From: UMGS1649 sp045637095 | GTDB taxonomy: Bacteria; Bacillota; Clostridia; TANB77; CAG-465 | NCBI GenBank assembly: GCA_045637095.1 | Contig: JAZTYX010000053.1 | Location: forward strand, 1 to 42,588 | Length of the DNA: 42,588 nt | Direction: 5' to 3' | Part shown: piece after piece, positions 9,454-19,628 of the stretch | How the letters are laid out: every line of letters starts with the position of its first letter | Position numbering within the stretch: the stretch's first letter is position 1 | Notes under the pieces: generated by a model | What the model saw: only the letters and a program-made list of their open reading frames with translations | Told to the model about the DNA's origin: nothing | Databases searched by the model: none | Translations under genes and position numbers: made by a program

Positions 9454-12237
9454 ATGGAAAATGAAAAAAAGAACTATTCTGAAACACTAAATCTTCCAAA
9501 AACTGAATTCCCAATGAGAGGGAATCTTCCAGAAAGAGAACCAGCTGTTTTAGAAAAACAAAACGAATTAAACGTATACAAAAAATTATTAGAAAAAAAT
9601 AGAAATACAGGTAAGACATTTATGTTACACGATGGACCGCCATACGCAAATGGTAACATACATTTAGGTCACGCCTTTAATAAAATACTAAAAGACATTA
9701 TTATAAAATACAAAAATATGTCAGGATATTATGCACCATTTATCCCAGGATGGGATACACATGGTCTTCCAATCGAAAAGAAAGTAGAACAAGTACTTAA
9801 AATAAGCAAAGATATGGTTGGAGTTCCTGAGTTTAGAAGAAAATGTGAATCTTATGCTTTAGAACAAGTTGCACTTCAAGAAGGTGGTTTCAAACGCCTT
9901 GGAGTATTAGCAGATTACGAAAATAAATATGTAACTCTAGCTCACGATTTTGAAGTAGAACAAATCAAAGTATTTGCAGAAATGTACAAAAAAGGATATA
10001 TCTACAGAGACTTAAAACCAGTATATTGGTGTGAAGACTGTAGAACAGCTCTAGCAGAAGCAGAAATTGAATACGAAGATGATACAGCAACAAGTATATT
10101 CGTTAAATTCAATGTTGTAGATGATAAAGGATTATTTACAGGACTAGTAGATTTATCTACTCTATACTTTGTAATCTGGACTACAACACCTTGGACAATG
10201 CCTGGTAACCAAGCAGTTACATTAAATCCTGAATTTGATTACAGCATCGTTAAAGTTGGCGAAGAACACTATGTACTAGCAACTGAAATGGTTGAATCTG
10301 TTATGAAAGAAGCTAGTATTGAAGAATATACAGTACTAGATAAAACATTCAAAGGTGCTGAACTAGAAAACATCTATTTACAACACCCAATGTTAGATAA
10401 AAAATCTAGAGTAATCTTAGGATCAGATAATGACCTATTAGTTACACTTGATGCTGGTACAGGTCTTGTACATACAGCTCCAGGACATGGTCATGAAGAC
10501 TATCTTGCATGTAAACGTTATGGAGATATCGAAATCATATGTCCAGTAGATGAAAAAGGATATATGACAGCAGAAGCTGGCGAGCTTGAAGGTATGAAAT
10601 ATACTGAAGCTAACAAGAAAGTAATTGAAGTTTTAGGTGAAACAGGTGCGTTACTTGCAGCAAAACAATTAACTCACCCATACCCACACTGTTGGAGATG
10701 TCACAAACCAGTTATTTATAGAGCTACAACTCAATGGTTTGCATCTGTTAAAGAATTTAGAGATGAAGCTTTAGAAGCAGCTAAAACAGTTAAGTGGTAT
10801 CCAAAATGGGGAGAAGATAGAATGCTTAACATGCTTAAAGATAGAGGAGACTGGTGTATTTCTCGTCAAAGAGTATGGGGTGTTCCAATTCCAATATTCT
10901 ATTGTGCAGACTGTGGCAAAGAATTAATAAATGAAGAAACTATAGAATTATTAAACAAGACATTTAAAGAACAAGGAACAAACGCTTGGTATGAATTATC
11001 TCCTGAAGAATTACTAAAAGGTTATACTCATACTTGTGAATGCGGATGCAAAGAACTTGTTAAAGAAACAGACATTATGGATGTTTGGTTCGACTCTGGT
11101 TCAAGCCATTTTGCAGTATTAAACGACAAATTTGGTTTAACATGGCCAGCAGACCTTTACTTAGAAGGAAACGACCAATACAGAGGATGGTTCCAATCAT
11201 CACTTCTTACATCAGTTGCTGTTAATGGAAAAGCTCCATACAGAGAAAACGTAACACACGGCTTCTTAATTGATGAAGATAAGAGAAAAATGTCTAAGAG
11301 CCTTGGTAACGGTGTAGATCCACTTAAAGTTTGTAACGAATTTGGTGCAGACATCTTAAGATTATGGACAGTATCATCAGACTACCATGCAGATGTTAAA
11401 GTATCTAACGATATCATAAAAGGTGTTGCAGAAGTATACAAGAAGATTAGAAATACAGCAAGATTTATGCTTGGTAACTTATCTGATTTTGAACCAAATA
11501 CAGAATATGTAGATTACGCTTCAAGAGATGAATTAGATAAATACATCATGTATAAAACTAATAATCTTGTTAAAGATTGTCTTGCTGGATATGACGAATA
11601 CTCATTCCACACAGTATTTAATGCAATCCATAAATTCTGTACAGCAGATTTAAGTTCTAGATACTTAGATGTTGTAAAAGATAGATTATACACATTAAAT
11701 AGTAAAGATGAACTTCGTAAGAGTATTCAATCTACAATGTATGATGTATTAAAAACAATGACTACATTGTTAACACCAATACTTTCATTTACAGCAGAAG
11801 AAATTTGGGGTTATATGACTCTTAAAGATTCTGACAAAGCTGAATCTGTGTTACTAGCAGATATGCCTAAAGTAAATGAAATGTACAACGATGAAGCTTT
11901 AGCTAGAAAATGGGATGAAATCTATGAATTAAGAGATGCTATACTTGTTGATCTTGAAAAAGCAAGAGCAGAAAAGATAGTTGGACATCCATTAGATGCA
12001 ATGGTTACAATCTATGATAATGAAGCTAAAGCGGCAAAACTTGCGGAAATTAAAGATATTATCGAAATGATATTAATTGTATCTAAAGTAGAAGTTAAAG
12101 TTGGAGATAGACACGTAGAAGTAACTAAAGCACCTGGAACTAAATGTGAAAGATGCTGGAAGTATAGCGAAGAAGTTGGAAATCATGCTGAACATAGCAC
12201 AATTTGCCCAAGATGTATCGACGCTATAACTAAATAA
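9454..12237 (+). CDS. ileS: Isoleucyl-tRNA synthetase
   Basis: A 927-residue class Ia synthetase. The HIGH motif is PPYANGNIHLGHAF (about residues 62-75) and the KMSKS motif is DKRKMSKSLGNG (about 609-620). The CP1 editing domain lies between them, with the WTTTPWTMPGN segment near residue 243. A C-terminal zinc-binding domain is visible as CERCW and CPRC (about 897-921). Length and the zinc finger fit the common bacterial type, not the long eukaryote-like, mupirocin-resistant type. GAGAGG overlaps the stop of the preceding gene, suggesting coupled translation. There is no T-box leader in front of it, as expected for an internal operon gene. Confidence 0.96.
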   Translation: MENEKKNYSETLNLPKTEFPMRGNLPEREPAVLEKQNELNVYKKLLEKNRNTGKTFMLHDGPPYANGNIHLGHAFNKILKDIIIKYKNMSGYYAPFIPGWDTHGLPIEKKVEQVLKISKDMVGVPEFRRKCESYALEQVALQEGGFKRLGVLADYENKYVTLAHDFEVEQIKVFAEMYKKGYIYRDLKPVYWCEDCRTALAEAEIEYEDDTATSIFVKFNVVDDKGLFTGLVDLSTLYFVIWTTTPWTMPGNQAVTLNPEFDYSIVKVGEEHYVLATEMVESVMKEASIEEYTVLDKTFKGAELENIYLQHPMLDKKSRVILGSDNDLLVTLDAGTGLVHTAPGHGHEDYLACKRYGDIEIICPVDEKGYMTAEAGELEGMKYTEANKKVIEVLGETGALLAAKQLTHPYPHCWRCHKPVIYRATTQWFASVKEFRDEALEAAKTVKWYPKWGEDRMLNMLKDRGDWCISRQRVWGVPIPIFYCADCGKELINEETIELLNKTFKEQGTNAWYELSPEELLKGYTHTCECGCKELVKETDIMDVWFDSGSSHFAVLNDKFGLTWPADLYLEGNDQYRGWFQSSLLTSVAVNGKAPYRENVTHGFLIDEDKRKMSKSLGNGVDPLKVCNEFGADILRLWTVSSDYHADVKVSNDIIKGVAEVYKKIRNTARFMLGNLSDFEPNTEYVDYASRDELDKYIMYKTNNLVKDCLAGYDEYSFHTVFNAIHKFCTADLSSRYLDVVKDRLYTLNSKDELRKSIQSTMYDVLKTMTTLLTPILSFTAEEIWGYMTLKDSDKAESVLLADMPKVNEMYNDEALARKWDEIYELRDAILVDLEKARAEKIVGHPLDAMVTIYDNEAKAAKLAEIKDIIEMILIVSKVEVKVGDRHVEVTKAPGTKCERCWKYSEEVGNHAEHSTICPRCIDAITK

Positions 12238-12284
12238 ATATAACAAAATTATTTTCTGGACATAATATATATAAAGGATAATAG

Positions 12285-13466
12285 GTGAAAATATTAATGG
12301 ACAAAATTATATATGTAGACCATAGTGCTACAACATATGTAAAAAAAGAAGTTTTAGAGGAAATGTTACCATACTTTACAGAGAAGTTTGGTAACGCTTC
12401 TTCGCCATATAGAATAGGGCAAATAAATAGAGAAGCGGTAGAAAATGCTCGTGAGAAGGTAGCTAAGGCTATTAATGCGGAAGCACGCGAAATCTATTTT
12501 ACAGCTGGTGGTAGTGAATCAGATAATATGATAATCCGTGGTATTGCTTATGCAAATAAAAATAAAGGTAATCATATTATAACTTCTAAAATAGAGCATC
12601 CTGCAGTTTTAGAAACTTGTGCGGCTTTAGAAAAAGAAGGGTTTGAAGTAACTTACCTTTCTGTAGATGAAAATGGATTTATATCACTAGATGAACTTAG
12701 AAACAGTATTAAAGAAACAACAATTCTTGTATCTATAATGTTTGCAAACAATGAAATTGGTACAATACAAAATATTTCTGAAATAACTAAGATAACTAAG
12801 TTTAAAGGAGTATATTTCCATACAGATGCAGTTCAAGCAGTTGGTAATGTAGAAATAGATGTAGATAAACTTGGAATAGATGCATTATCTATGGCAGCTC
12901 ATAAATTCTATGGGCCAAAGGGAATAGGAGCAGCATATATTAAGAAAACAGTTAAGTTTACTCCAATAATAACTGGTGGACACCAAGAAAAAGGTAAACG
13001 TGCTGGTACTGAAAATGTTCCTGCTATTGTTGGTATGGGAAAAGCAATAGAGCTTGCTACAGCTAATATAGAAGAATACAATAAAAAGCTTATTAAGCTT
13101 AGAGACTATACAATAGATAGAATACTTTCTGAAATACCATATGTTAAGCTAAATGGAGATAGAAATTCTAGACTTGCAGGAAGCGTAAATATATCTTTCA
13201 AAGGCATAGAAGGTGAATCATTACTTCTTATGTTAGATATGAAGGGAATAGAGGCTTCTAGTGGAAGTGCTTGTACATCAGGCTCGCTTGATCCATCACA
13301 TGTACTTCTTGCAATAGGTCTTAAACATGAAATTGCTCATGGTTCATTAAGACTTTCTTATGGAGAATGTAATAGTATAGAAGATGCAGAATATATTGTA
13401 GATTCCTTAAAAGAGATAGTAGAAAGACTTAGAGCAATGTCTCCGCTTGATGCAAGTGAAATGTAA
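12285..13466 (+). CDS. Cysteine desulfurase (NifS/IscS family)
   Basis: A 393-residue PLP-dependent enzyme that takes sulfur from cysteine for Fe-S clusters or tRNA thiolation. Visible: the N-terminal YVDHSATTY motif, the HTDAVQAVG block, the PLP lysine in AAHKFYGPKG (about residue 206), GTENVPAIVG, and the persulfide-forming Cys in SSGSACTSG (about 327). The start is GTG at 12285, chosen because AAAGGA lies 7 bases upstream; the ATG at 12297 is too far from it. It is 47 bases after ileS. No IscU or MnmA partner is adjacent, so I cannot say which pathway it feeds. Confidence 0.92.
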   Translation: MKILMDKIIYVDHSATTYVKKEVLEEMLPYFTEKFGNASSPYRIGQINREAVENAREKVAKAINAEAREIYFTAGGSESDNMIIRGIAYANKNKGNHIITSKIEHPAVLETCAALEKEGFEVTYLSVDENGFISLDELRNSIKETTILVSIMFANNEIGTIQNISEITKITKFKGVYFHTDAVQAVGNVEIDVDKLGIDALSMAAHKFYGPKGIGAAYIKKTVKFTPIITGGHQEKGKRAGTENVPAIVGMGKAIELATANIEEYNKKLIKLRDYTIDRILSEIPYVKLNGDRNSRLAGSVNISFKGIEGESLLLMLDMKGIEASSGSACTSGSLDPSHVLLAIGLKHEIAHGSLRLSYGECNSIEDAEYIVDSLKEIVERLRAMSPLDASEM

Positions 13467-13528
13467 TGTTAAATATATAAAAGCATATTAAAAGATTTAA
13501 CAAATTTAGTCGAAAAATAAAATATTAT

Positions 13529-13557
13529 TTGAAAAACATCTGTTAATTGTATATAAT
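13529..13557 (+). promoter_or_regulatory. Promoter of small membrane protein gene, inside a hairpin
   Basis: TTGAAA (13529-13534) and TATAAT (13552-13557) are 17 bp apart. The -35 overlaps the left arm and the -10 lies in the loop of the terminator-like hairpin. Confidence 0.75.
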
Positions 13558-13574
13558 ACATAGCGGATGTTTTT
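13533..13574 (+). terminator. Hairpin after cysteine desulfurase, overlapping next promoter
   Basis: AAAACATCTG (13533-13542) pairs with CGGATGTTTT (13564-13573) across a 21-base loop; T residues follow. The loop contains the -10 of the promoter listed separately. Confidence 0.65.
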
Positions 13575-13615
13575 ATAGTCCAAATAATAATTTATTTGAA
13601 AGGAAGGTGGCGTAA

Positions 13616-13855
13616 ATGAAATATGCTATCGGAATTGGTTGTGCCGTAATTGGCACTTTGGCACTGGCTCTTGTTGCTACCGAGGTTGTTCTTCAGGTAA
13701 AAAAGAACAAGGCTCACGGTGGAAAGAAGGAGCCTTATACTTGCGAGACTAAAAAGCTCGCAGCTGAACTTTACAAAAAGAAGTTTGGCAAGAAATATGC
13801 TATGGTAGAAGTACCGCAAAACGAAGTAGACGAGCAAGCCGTGGTTGAGGCGTAA
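13616..13855 (+). CDS. Orphan small membrane protein, GC-richer than its surroundings
   Basis: A 79-residue protein with one N-terminal membrane helix (about residues 4-26, IGIGCAVIGTLALALVATEVV) and a Lys-rich cytoplasmic or exposed tail ending in acidic residues (NEVDEQAVVEA). The site AAAGGAAGGTGG precedes the ATG. A hand count gives 106 G+C in 240 bases (44%), clearly above the neighbouring genes, and codons such as GCC, GAG and CTC are used freely. It has its own promoter and a strong terminator. I do not recognise the family. It could be a highly expressed native gene or a recent arrival. Confidence 0.75.
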   Translation: MKYAIGIGCAVIGTLALALVATEVVLQVKKNKAHGGKKEPYTCETKKLAAELYKKKFGKKYAMVEVPQNEVDEQAVVEA

Positions 13856-13861
13856 CAAAAC

Positions 13862-13895
13862 AAAGAGGTGTAGATAAAATTCTATACCTCTTTTA
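13862..13895 (+). terminator. Terminator after small membrane protein gene
   Basis: A 13-bp stem (13862-13874 with 13881-13893, one G-T pair) with a 6-base loop, ending in TTTT. Confidence 0.9.
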
Positions 13896-14027
13896 CTTTA
13901 TAAAACGGCGGTGTAAAAGTGATTTAAAAACAAAGAGATAAAAGAAGTCGAATGGTATACATAAAAAAGCCTTGAAACCCTTGCAAATAGTGAACTTTTA
14001 AGGTGCATAAAATAACGCTAAAAAGAC

Positions 14028-14056
14028 TTGCAAAAGGTCGTATTTTGGTATATAAT
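14028..14056 (+). promoter_or_regulatory. Promoter of the cyclic glucan synthase genes
   Basis: TTGCAA (14028-14033) and TATAAT (14051-14056) are 17 bp apart. The start codon follows about 38 bases after the -10, so the leader is short. Confidence 0.85.
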
Positions 14057-14093
14057 GATGGCGTGACAAATCGATTAAAATATGAGGTGTAAA

Positions 14094-17000
14094 ATGCAAG
14101 AATATTTATTTGAAATTGATAGCGAGGTCAAACGTAATTTTAAGTTTATAAAATCGACTTACGATTTACTAAACATGAATAATGAACTTAAAATACCTTC
14201 GCATTCAGCAGGTCAATGGTTGCTAGATAACTTATATATTGTAGAACAAGAATATAATAACGCTAGATTATCATTGGAACATGGAATAAGAGTTGGATTA
14301 CCAACTGTTAAACCGGCAGATGGAAAGGAAACACTAAGAGTAATGTTTATGGCTAACGAGATCGTAAACAGAAACAATGGTGTTGTAGATGACGGTATAG
14401 TTAGTAATTATATACGCGAATTCCAAAAACATACATATGTCACTTTTGAAGAATTATCTGTTTTACCAATTATGCTAAGAATAGCAGTAATAAGATATAT
14501 TAAAAGAATATGTGTAAACATTTCTAACGCAGAAATGCAAAAACTAAAAGTAGAGAAGAGAATTAATAAATCTATCTCTAAAAACGCAGACAAGGTAACT
14601 ACTAAAACACTTAAAGGGTTAGGTGGTATGAAGGAAGAACTTACTATGGCAAATGGTGTTAAAACAAGCAACACTGCTTACATAGAGTATATGGCATACA
14701 AACTAAAAGACTTTGGTGCTGGTGGAGAAGAATACCTTGAAGAATTAAAAGAAGAAACAAATAAAGCGGGATTTACTATTGATGAAGCTATAGAAAAAGA
14801 GCACGATGAAATAGCTAAAACAACAAGCTTAATTGCTAATGCTATTACATCAATGAAAACAGTCTCAACTACAAACTGGGGAGATGTTATAGTTCATGTT
14901 AATAGAATAGATGAAATATTAAAAGAAGATTATACTAAAGAATATAAAAAGTGTGATCACAAAACAAAATCTAGATATAGAGCAACAGTTATTAAACTTG
15001 CTAAGAAGTATAAAGTATCTGAAATGTATGTGGCTAAAAAAGCCGTAGAGTGTTCATTTAAGCACGAAAAACATGTAGGGCACTTCTTAATAGGTGATGA
15101 TAAAATTCTTCTTATTAAGTTAATGAAGAAAAACACTGCAGGGCTTTGGTTATACAATAATGTTATTAAACCGCTTAAAGCATATATATACATACTATTA
15201 ATACTTGGTTTTGCTACAATATTTACAACAATAGTAGACAAGTTGTTCATAGATAATTATGCTACAGGATTTAGAATAACACTTAACATAATATTATTTG
15301 CTTTTGGTATGGAACTTGCAGACAAGCTTTATTCATACTTAATAGGTAAGTTTGTTCATCCAGAACCACTTCCTAGATTTAACTTCGCTAAAACAATAGA
15401 CGAAGAGACTAGTACAATAATAGCTATGCCAACAGTTATTAACTCAACTGAAAAGCTAGATAAAATGATTAAGAAAATGGAAACTACATATCTTGCCAAC
15501 AGATCACAAAACATGTATTACATGCTTTTAGGTGACTGTACATCAACTCAAAAAGAATATGTAGACCTAGATGAAAAGGTTGTTAAATATGGTAAAAAAT
15601 TAATTGATGACCTTAATGCAAAATATCCAGCAGAACCTAAATTATTCAATTTCTTATACAGAAAGAGAGTATATTCAGAATCTGAAGGATGCTATATGGG
15701 TTGGGAAAGAAAACGTGGTGCGTTAACTCAACTTAACCTATTACTTTTAGGAAAACTTTCTAAAGGTCAAATAGCAAACTCAATGTACTTAGTACATAAC
15801 GAAATACCTAAGGTTAAATACCTTATTACAATAGATGAAGATACAGCATTATCTTTAAACTCAGCAAAAGAGCTTGTTGCTATTATCTCACATCCATTAA
15901 ATAAAGCCGTATTAGCTAAAAACAAAAAGATTGTTAAATCTGGATATGGTTTAATACAACCAGCAGTTGGATTAGATATAGAAGCTGCTAACAGCAGTAT
16001 ATTCTCTAAAGTTTTCGGAGGATTTGGCGGTCTAGATATATACACAAACGCTATTTCAAATATGTATCAAGACATATTTAAAGAAGCTATTTATACAGGT
16101 AAAGGTATATATGATATAGGCTTATTCGAACAATTAATAGGAGATAAGGTTCCTGAGAACTTAATTCTAAGTCACGACCTATTAGAAGGAAGCTTTATGA
16201 GAACAGGTCTTGCATCTGACGTTGAAGTACAAGATGGATTCCCATCTAACTTTATAGCATATATGAAGAGAAATCATAGATGGTATAGAGGAGATATGCA
16301 AATCATATCTTGGATATTTAGACCTAAGAGCGGATTAAATTTATTATCTCGTTTCAAAATATTTGATAACTTAAGAAGAGAAATGTTAGATGTTTTCTCA
16401 TTATTATTATTAATAGTATCTATGTTCATAAAAGGAAATACATTTGTATATGCGTTCGTTGTCACATTCTGTGTAATGAACTTTGGATACCTTTTATCTA
16501 CATTTGACCAAATAGTATTTGGTAGAAATGCAGAAAGAAAACAAAAACAATATATTCCAGTTATATATGGTTTAAGAGCAAACTTACTTAAAATGGTGTT
16601 TAACATTATAACACTTCCATATAAAGCATGGATAACAATAAACGCTTTCTGTACATCAATATATAGAATGCTTGTTTCTAAGAAGAAACTTCTAGAATGG
16701 GCAACAGCAGAAACAATAGAAAAAGGCGCTAAAGAAAAAATGTCATATGTATATAAAAACATGTGGCCAAACACATTATTCGGTGCAATAATGTTAATAT
16801 ATGCATTATTACATGGTGTAACAACAGGTAAAGGTATATTCGTTTTAATTATGGGTATATTTATGCTAATAGCTCCATTTGCTGCATATATAATGAGTAA
16901 GAAAGTAATATTTGATGGTGGAAATAAATTAGATAAGAAAGAAATAGATTTAGTTAAAGAAGTAGGAGAAAAGACATGGAAATTCTTCGAACATACAATG

Positions 17001-19628
17001 ACAGATCTTAATAACTACTTACCACCAGATAACTATCAAGAAAACAGAAGACCTAAGATAGTAAACAGAACTTCTTCAACAAATATTGGTTATGGTGTTT
17101 TAGCTATAATAAATGCTTATGACCTTGAATATATTCCAGTAGAAGAAGCAGTAAACAGACTATATAACACATTAAAAACAGTAGAAAAACTAGAAAAATG
17201 GAATGGACATTTATACAACTGGTATAATATTAAGACATTAGAACCATTAAAACCTAGATTTGTATCTACAGTAGATAGTGGTAACTTTATAGCTTGTATT
17301 TATGTAACAATACCATTACTTAAAAAGCTAGCAGCTTCTAAAGTTGTAATGGAAAAATTATCTGATAAAATATTAGAAATGCAAAGAATATGTGATGAAT
17401 TAGTATCTGGCGTAGACTTTACTAAACTATACGTTAAGGCAAAAAATATATTCTCAATAGGATTTGATGTAGAAGCAAATAAATGTGTAGACAGCTATTA
17501 TGATATGTTAATGTCTGAATCAAGACTAACAAGCTTAATTGCTATTTCAACATCTCAAATAACTTCTAAACACTGGTTTGCACTTGCAAGACAACTTGTT
17601 AAAGTCGGAACCCTAAAAGGTCTTATTTCATGGAGTGGTACTTCATTTGAATACTTTATGCCAAACCTATTTACTAAGACTCACAAATATACATTGATAG
17701 ATGAAGCATTAAGCTTTGCGTTAAATAGCCAAATAGATTATGCTAAATCAGCTGGTGTGCCTTGGGGTGTATCTGAATCTGCGTTTGCAGTACAAGATAA
17801 CGAACAACATTACCAATATAAAGCATTTGGTATTCCATGGCTTGGTCTTAAGAGAGGCTTAAATGATAATATGGTTATTTCACCTTATTCATCATTAATA
17901 TGCTTACCTTATGCGCCTAGAAAAGTTGTAAATAACATTAAGCACTTAAAGAAATACAATTCATATTCTCACTATGGTTTCTATGAAGCAATAGACTTCA
18001 CAAAGAGACATATAGGAAGAGATAGAAAATATGAAGTAGTAAGAACATATATGGCTCACCACCAAGGTATGGCGCTTACAGCAATTAATAACTTTATAAA
18101 CAATGGAATAGTACAAACAAGATTCCACGAGAATCCAAATATTAATGCTTGTGATATTCTATTAAAAGAAAGAGTACCATTATCTGTACCGTTAAAAGAA
18201 AGCAAGAATTCAATAGACAACAAGTTTGTTGAACCAGCAAAAGAAACGTTTACAAGCGGTGTTGCATATGAAGACTTTGCTAAATTTAAGAACAGAACTA
18301 CTGCTATGATTAATACTCATACAAACGGTAGACTTTCTAGCATAATTAAAGATACTGGTGCAAACTTTATGTACTACAAAAACAATGCAATTACTAAGAA
18401 CAGATTCGTAAAAGATGAAACATTAGGAAATGTTGTTGTGTTTACAGATAAAACAAGTGGTAAAGTTTGGTCATCAACATACCATCCATTCTATTCAGAG
18501 CCTGAAGAATATTCAGTATCTTACTCATTATCTTCAAGTGATTTTAGAAGAAAAGATGGTCCAATAGAGACAATAACTAAAATATTAGTAGCACCTAAAT
18601 TAGATATGGAAATACGTAAATATACGTTATTTAACTCATCTAATGAAAGACGTGAAATACTAATAAATACAGAACTAGAACTTGCAATGGCAGATGAAAA
18701 TGCAAACATAATACATCCTTCATTTAATAATCTATTAATAGAAGAATATTATGATGAAAATCTTGAAGCTTTAGTTGCAAGAAAACGTCCAAGAGGAAAT
18801 CCAGAAGATGATTTCTATGTATTTACTAAATTAGTAGGTATAGATTTAGCTTACGAAATCGAAACAGAAAAGACTAAGTTGTTAAAAGATAACGCTATGA
18901 ATGCTTACGATGGTAAGGTAACTAAATATCCATTATGGCCAGTAATGTCATATAGAGCAAGAATTCTTTTAGATCCAGGAGAATCTCAAACATTCTATTA
19001 CCTAACTGGTGCAGCAGATACTAAATATAATGTATCTCACGCAATAGTAAATGCAGATAAAGAGACAATAGAAAAAGAAATATTATTCTCATTACAAAAA
19101 GAGAATGTTAATGCTAAATATCAAAAACTTGTTCCAAATAGAGCTGCAGCATATAACGACATACTTTCTAAGATATTATTTGAACATGATAAAGATATGG
19201 ATGTAAACAAATATTGGGATTCTAAATATAGTCAAGCAATGCTTTGGAGATTTGGTATTTCTGGAGATTTACCAATCATAACAGTTCCAATAGGAAGATT
19301 AGAAGATTCAGCGTTAATTACAGAAGTTGTAGAATTTATGGATTACGTTAAATCTAGAAAGATTGACCTAGATATAGTTGTTGTTATGGATGAAGAACTA
19401 TATAGTGGAGAACCTATTAAAACACATATTGACAAAGTGTTAAGTAAAGTGGTATATATGACTTATACAAGAGGAAATATATATACAGTTAATGTAAATA
19501 CAATGCCAGAAAATGAAAGAGGAATCTTTGATTTTGTAAGCAGATTAAAAATAGAAGGCACAGATATATTTATGCCTAAGAAAACAAAAGAAAAACCTAT
19601 GAGTGAGGTGGATGTGAATGAACTATAA
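14094..19628 (+). CDS. Cyclic beta-glucan synthase, N-terminal subunit (GT84 + glycoamylase-like + first phosphorylase-like domain)
   Basis: A 1844-residue membrane protein matching the first two thirds of NdvB/Cgs, which makes cyclic beta-1,2-glucan. Order: a cytosolic helical start with the LLDNLYIVEQEY motif; membrane helices about 355-410; a GT84 catalytic region with DEDT (about 580), HDLLEGSFMRTG (about 693) and the RNHRWYRGD acceptor motif (about 725); more helices about 760-935; a glycoamylase-like domain about 945-1345 with SWSGTSFEYF and PWGVSESAF; then the first GH94-type beta-sandwich about 1385-1690. The start is the ATG at 14094, because GAGGTG lies just before it; the in-frame ATG at 14082 overlaps that site. 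The C-terminal GH94 catalytic part, normally in the same chain, is encoded by the overlapping next gene. Confidence 0.88.
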   Translation: MQEYLFEIDSEVKRNFKFIKSTYDLLNMNNELKIPSHSAGQWLLDNLYIVEQEYNNARLSLEHGIRVGLPTVKPADGKETLRVMFMANEIVNRNNGVVDDGIVSNYIREFQKHTYVTFEELSVLPIMLRIAVIRYIKRICVNISNAEMQKLKVEKRINKSISKNADKVTTKTLKGLGGMKEELTMANGVKTSNTAYIEYMAYKLKDFGAGGEEYLEELKEETNKAGFTIDEAIEKEHDEIAKTTSLIANAITSMKTVSTTNWGDVIVHVNRIDEILKEDYTKEYKKCDHKTKSRYRATVIKLAKKYKVSEMYVAKKAVECSFKHEKHVGHFLIGDDKILLIKLMKKNTAGLWLYNNVIKPLKAYIYILLILGFATIFTTIVDKLFIDNYATGFRITLNIILFAFGMELADKLYSYLIGKFVHPEPLPRFNFAKTIDEETSTIIAMPTVINSTEKLDKMIKKMETTYLANRSQNMYYMLLGDCTSTQKEYVDLDEKVVKYGKKLIDDLNAKYPAEPKLFNFLYRKRVYSESEGCYMGWERKRGALTQLNLLLLGKLSKGQIANSMYLVHNEIPKVKYLITIDEDTALSLNSAKELVAIISHPLNKAVLAKNKKIVKSGYGLIQPAVGLDIEAANSSIFSKVFGGFGGLDIYTNAISNMYQDIFKEAIYTGKGIYDIGLFEQLIGDKVPENLILSHDLLEGSFMRTGLASDVEVQDGFPSNFIAYMKRNHRWYRGDMQIISWIFRPKSGLNLLSRFKIFDNLRREMLDVFSLLLLIVSMFIKGNTFVYAFVVTFCVMNFGYLLSTFDQIVFGRNAERKQKQYIPVIYGLRANLLKMVFNIITLPYKAWITINAFCTSIYRMLVSKKKLLEWATAETIEKGAKEKMSYVYKNMWPNTLFGAIMLIYALLHGVTTGKGIFVLIMGIFMLIAPFAAYIMSKKVIFDGGNKLDKKEIDLVKEVGEKTWKFFEHTMTDLNNYLPPDNYQENRRPKIVNRTSSTNIGYGVLAIINAYDLEYIPVEEAVNRLYNTLKTVEKLEKWNGHLYNWYNIKTLEPLKPRFVSTVDSGNFIACIYVTIPLLKKLAASKVVMEKLSDKILEMQRICDELVSGVDFTKLYVKAKNIFSIGFDVEANKCVDSYYDMLMSESRLTSLIAISTSQITSKHWFALARQLVKVGTLKGLISWSGTSFEYFMPNLFTKTHKYTLIDEALSFALNSQIDYAKSAGVPWGVSESAFAVQDNEQHYQYKAFGIPWLGLKRGLNDNMVISPYSSLICLPYAPRKVVNNIKHLKKYNSYSHYGFYEAIDFTKRHIGRDRKYEVVRTYMAHHQGMALTAINNFINNGIVQTRFHENPNINACDILLKERVPLSVPLKESKNSIDNKFVEPAKETFTSGVAYEDFAKFKNRTTAMINTHTNGRLSSIIKDTGANFMYYKNNAITKNRFVKDETLGNVVVFTDKTSGKVWSSTYHPFYSEPEEYSVSYSLSSSDFRRKDGPIETITKILVAPKLDMEIRKYTLFNSSNERREILINTELELAMADENANIIHPSFNNLLIEEYYDENLEALVARKRPRGNPEDDFYVFTKLVGIDLAYEIETEKTKLLKDNAMNAYDGKVTKYPLWPVMSYRARILLDPGESQTFYYLTGAADTKYNVSHAIVNADKETIEKEILFSLQKENVNAKYQKLVPNRAAAYNDILSKILFEHDKDMDVNKYWDSKYSQAMLWRFGISGDLPIITVPIGRLEDSALITEVVEFMDYVKSRKIDLDIVVVMDEELYSGEPIKTHIDKVLSKVVYMTYTRGNIYTVNVNTMPENERGIFDFVSRLKIEGTDIFMPKKTKEKPMSEVDVNEL

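Noticed and set aside
14082..14096. Upstream ATG of the glucan synthase
   Set aside because: It overlaps the ribosome site; the ATG at 14094 is correctly placed.
16274..16774. Long minus-strand frame inside the glucan synthase gene
   Set aside because: Shadow of the coding strand, with no ribosome site and an unlikely composition.
19605..19628. Sequencing frameshift between the two glucan synthase genes
   Set aside because: The second gene has its own well-placed GAGGTG site and ATG, and the overlap pattern is typical of coupled genes.
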